The notes below the pieces were generated by a model. It was not told the DNA's origin and searched no databases. It worked only from the letters and a program-made list of their open reading frames with translations. A stretch of DNA of 9,945 bases from Candidatus Coatesiibacteriota bacterium (GTDB lineage Bacteria > RBG-13-66-14). This document shows, piece by piece, positions 7,838-9,945 of this stretch. The stretch spans positions 1 through 9,945 of the forward strand of contig DAOVLG010000039.1 in NCBI GenBank assembly GCA_030631385.1, in the 5' to 3' direction. The translations under genes and the position numbers were made by a program. Positions within the stretch are counted from its first letter, which is position 1. The number at the start of each line of letters is the position of its first letter.

Positions 7838-7842
7838 GACCC
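7819..7842 (-). terminator. Probable Rho-independent terminator of ileS-lspA
   Basis: It starts 57 bases after the lspA stop. The minus strand can fold GGGTCTT against AAGGTCCC (7825-7842) around a GTC loop, with one bulged base and one G-U pair. The stem is followed immediately by six T residues (7819-7824). The stem is imperfect and only about seven pairs, but the T-run position is right. Confidence 0.6.
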
Positions 7843-7899
7843 CTAAGCCCGCACCTTAGAGATAGTCAGCTTAAAATGGTGGGACAAAACGAGGTTGGA

Positions 7900-8424
7900 T
7901 TAGCCCCTCTCCCGCCGCGAGCGCACCTCGTGGATTGTCAAGCTCAGAATAATGAGGCCGACCCCCACCACCACACAGGAGTCGGCCACGTTGAAGGTGG
8001 GCCAGGTGTAGCTGCCCAACCTGACGTCCAAGAAATCAATCACGGCGCCCAGACGGATGCGGTCAATCAGGTTGCCGACCGCCCCGCCGAGGATCAGACC
8101 GAAACCCCAGAGTTGCAGCTTATCCAGCCCCCTTCCCAGACCGAGCCAGGCGACAAGCGCCACCGAGGCCAGGGCCTGGATCGCCATAAAGATATAGGCC
8201 ATGCTCGGTACGTCACCCAGGAAGCCCCAGACGACGCCGGTGTTCAGACTGTGCACCAGGTTGAAGAAACCGGGGATGACGACGTAACCGTGACGGTAGG
8301 GGATGGTGAGCTCCACGGCGATCTTGGAGGCCTGATCCACGATGAGCGCCCCCAAGGCGATCCAGAGCGACAGGCTCCGCCCCCTGAGATTGCCGCCAAA
8401 AGTCTTCCAACCGGGCCAGGGCAC
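7900..8424 (-). CDS. lspA: Lipoprotein signal peptidase (signal peptidase II)
   Basis: LspA is the inner-membrane aspartyl protease that removes signal peptides from lipidated prolipoproteins after Lgt has modified the lipobox Cys. The 174-residue length is normal. Four hydrophobic segments are visible (about 18-36, 72-95, 104-120, 147-165). Family boxes are present: VDQ at D30, FFNLVHSLNTG (N61), GGAVGNLIDR (113-122), and the catalytic aspartate pair D130 (AVIDF) and D148 (FNVADS), 18 residues apart. The N-box continues NTGVVWGF where many LspA proteins read NxGAAFG, a conservative variation. The GTG start at 8424 is well supported: a full AGGAGG lies eight bases upstream (8433-8438), inside the ileS end. 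The start shares one base with the ileS stop (TAGTG), so translation is probably coupled. The ileS-lspA pairing is common in bacteria. Confidence 0.97.
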   Translation of the reverse strand: MPWPGWKTFGGNLRGRSLSLWIALGALIVDQASKIAVELTIPYRHGYVVIPGFFNLVHSLNTGVVWGFLGDVPSMAYIFMAIQALASVALVAWLGLGRGLDKLQLWGFGLILGGAVGNLIDRIRLGAVIDFLDVRLGSYTWPTFNVADSCVVVGVGLIILSLTIHEVRSRRERG

Positions 8425-9945
8425 TAGCCCAACCTCCTCAACACCTCTGCACAGCGTTTACAAACCTTGGGCCCATCGGTCGGGCTATCAACCAACTCCT
8501 CCACATGCCAGCAGCGCGGGCATTTCTCACCTTTCGCTTTTGTGATATCAATCCCAATCACATGAGTAGTAGCAACTTTATTTTCCCCTTTTGGAAGTAT
8601 CGTGTACTGAATCCAGGGTGCTTCAATCTGTTCTTTCGTTTCATCAGTGGGGTTGCCAATTGTGACTGATGAGACAATAAACAGATCCTTCAAGTTATCC
8701 TCACCTAACAACTTTAATCGTTCATAGCTTTCCTTACTATCCGGAATAAGCTCAACTGCTGCTTCTAGTGAGTTATGTCCCTTAGAACGGAAAACTTCCA
8801 TGAAGGTGTTAAAACTAAATCCACCGTCTCGCATCTTTAGAAAGTGTTCCCAACGCTCCGCTAGCTTCTCATCTTCCCACTTAGTCAAATCAGGCCAGTC
8901 GGCGAGGTGTACTGACTCCTCGCGCTCGCCGGGCAACTGCTCCCAAACCTCCTCGGCGGTGAAGACGAGTATCGGCGCGGTCAAACGGGCCAGGGCATCG
9001 GCGATGACGTAGATGGCGGTCTGGGCCGCCCGGCGCTTCGGCGAATCGGTAGCCGAGCAGTAGAGCCGATCCTTCAGCACGTCCAGATACACCGCCGAGA
9101 GGTCCACCGCGCAGAAGTTGTGGAGCAGGTGGTAGACCCGGTAGAATTCCAGGTTCTCGTAGGCCTCCGTCACCTCTCTGGTAACCTCGGCCAGCCGGTG
9201 AAGCGCCCAGCGGTCTATCTCGAGGAGCCCCGACCGGTCAACGGTATGCTCGGCGGGATCAAAGTCGGAGAGGTTGCCCAACAGGAAGCGCCAGGTGTTG
9301 CGGACTCGGCGGTAGGCGTCGGTGTTGCGCCCCAGGACCTCGTCTCCGAGTATGATGTCGCTGCGGTAATCGGCCGAGGTGGCCCACAGGCGCAGGATGT
9401 CGGCGCCGTACCGTTCGATGATGGTCTCGGGCAGGATCACGTTGCCCAGGCTCTTGTGCATCGCCCGACCCTCGGAGTCCAACACCCAGCCATGGGTCAG
9501 GACCTTGCCGTAGGGCGGTTCGCCCCTGAGAGCCATACTGGTGAGGAGGGAGACCTGGAACCAGCCCCGGTACTGGTCACTGCCCTCCAGGTAGAGATCC
9601 GAGGGCCAAACGAGGCCGTCTTCGGTACGCTTGAGAACGGCGAAATGGCTGACTCCGCTCTCGAACCAGACGTCGAGGATATCGGTCTCCCGTTTGAAGC
9701 CGTTTCCGCCGCACTTCGGGCAGGCAAGCCCCTCAGGAACCAGGTTCTCGATGGGCTCGGTGAACCAGGCGTCCGTACCCTTCTGTGCCGCCAGGTCCCG
9801 GGCGAGGGCGGCCACGCGCTCGTCCAGTACGAGCTCGCCGCAGCCGGTGCAGTAGAGGCCGGGGATCGGCACACCCCACCGCCTTTGGCGCGAAAGGCAC
9901 CAATCGGGGCGCAGTTCGAGCATGTTAATCATCCGCTCCCGGCCC
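8424..9945 (-). CDS. ileS: Isoleucyl-tRNA synthetase, C-terminal 506 residues (cut by window edge)
   Basis: IleS is the class I synthetase that charges tRNA-Ile. The frame is open through the right edge; the Met at 9932 is internal, preceded by GRER in frame. Visible landmarks: WCLSRQRRWGVPIP just after the edge; a CxxC zinc knot (CPKC, near 9720); the second class I signature as MHKSLGN (9441-9461), with His in place of the first Ser of KMSKS but the Lys-Ser kept; YGADILRLW; and the RNTWRFLLGN helix opening the anticodon-binding domain. The C-terminal zinc finger is CPRC (8511-8522) plus CKRC (8451-8462), typical of bacterial IleS. The stop TAG shares a base with the lspA start. Oddity: codons between about 8523 and 8880 are AT-rich, unlike the rest of the gene, and the encoded stretch is diverged, e.g. 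FNTFMEVFRSKGHNSLEA where relatives resemble xNKALExxRxxKxIGxSLEA. The frame stays open throughout. Confidence 0.97.
   Translation of the reverse strand, partial: GRERMINMLELRPDWCLSRQRRWGVPIPGLYCTGCGELVLDERVAALARDLAAQKGTDAWFTEPIENLVPEGLACPKCGGNGFKRETDILDVWFESGVSHFAVLKRTEDGLVWPSDLYLEGSDQYRGWFQVSLLTSMALRGEPPYGKVLTHGWVLDSEGRAMHKSLGNVILPETIIERYGADILRLWATSADYRSDIILGDEVLGRNTDAYRRVRNTWRFLLGNLSDFDPAEHTVDRSGLLEIDRWALHRLAEVTREVTEAYENLEFYRVYHLLHNFCAVDLSAVYLDVLKDRLYCSATDSPKRRAAQTAIYVIADALARLTAPILVFTAEEVWEQLPGEREESVHLADWPDLTKWEDEKLAERWEHFLKMRDGGFSFNTFMEVFRSKGHNSLEAAVELIPDSKESYERLKLLGEDNLKDLFIVSSVTIGNPTDETKEQIEAPWIQYTILPKGENKVATTHVIGIDITKAKGEKCPRCWHVEELVDSPTDGPKVCKRCAEVLRRLG
8521..8885. other. Low-GC tract inside ileS (possible imported segment)
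   Basis: Counting by 60-base lines, positions 8521-8820 contain about 117 G/C in 300 (39%). The line before (8461-8520) is about 63%, and the lines after climb 53%, 60%, 65%. The tract stays in frame and encodes the linker between the anticodon-binding helices and the zinc finger. Its left edge falls at the first zinc-finger Cys codon (8520-8522) and its right edge near the HLADWP motif (about 8899-8916). I infer homologous import of a segment from a lower-GC relative; the composition jump itself is directly visible. Confidence 0.65.

Noticed and set aside
7831..8427. Plus-strand open frame of 198 codons opposite lspA
   Set aside because: It is an antisense shadow of LspA, whose membrane segments and aspartate pair are clear.
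8780..8850. Compensating frameshifts in ileS as the cause of the diverged segment
   Set aside because: Reading the neighbouring frame does not restore an IleS-like sequence, while the actual frame still aligns loosely (SLEA kept). The composition change also extends far beyond this stretch.

Overview
The window is high-GC DNA (roughly 60-65% in the genes) packed with bacterial housekeeping and accessory genes. It looks like a diderm-type, probably uncultivated bacterium. The genes are full-length bacterial types (AddAB, LspA, IleS with a C-terminal zinc finger, a membrane-anchored M23 peptidase). Nothing in the sequence fixes the phylum. Six protein genes are supported, two of them cut by the window edges. 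I see no tRNA, rRNA, CRISPR array, insertion sequence or phage gene.

Layout: (1) Positions 1-5316, minus strand, hold an addB-addA operon. addB is complete. addA overlaps its end by 8 bases and runs off the left edge about halfway through. Together they encode the AddAB helicase-nuclease that resects double-strand breaks for RecA recombination. (2) Positions 5317-5426 are a compact divergent control region with two good sigma70-type promoters whose -35 boxes overlap almost completely. One reads left into addB, the other right into the next gene. (3) Positions 5427-6209, plus strand, encode a GNAT acetyltransferase fused to a thioredoxin/glutaredoxin-like domain (YoaP-like). (4) Positions 6210-6588 are a non-coding convergent spacer with several small inverted repeats and a strong terminator. 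(5) Positions 6589-7668, minus strand, encode a membrane-anchored M23 peptidase with an acidic tail. (6) Positions 7669-7899 are an AT-richer spacer holding a terminator for lspA and candidate promoters for the peptidase gene. (7) Positions 7900-9945, minus strand, hold ileS-lspA, coupled by a one-base TAGTG overlap. ileS runs off the right edge.

The genes fall into three unconnected jobs: DNA break repair (addBA), isoleucyl-tRNA charging plus lipoprotein signal-peptide removal (ileS-lspA), and cell-wall remodelling (M23). The GNAT-thioredoxin fusion has no assigned substrate. No wholly new system is evident. The most unusual signal is an abrupt low-GC tract (about 39% against about 62% on either side) inside the 3' part of ileS. 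It starts at the conserved zinc-finger Cys codons and looks like a recombined, foreign gene segment.
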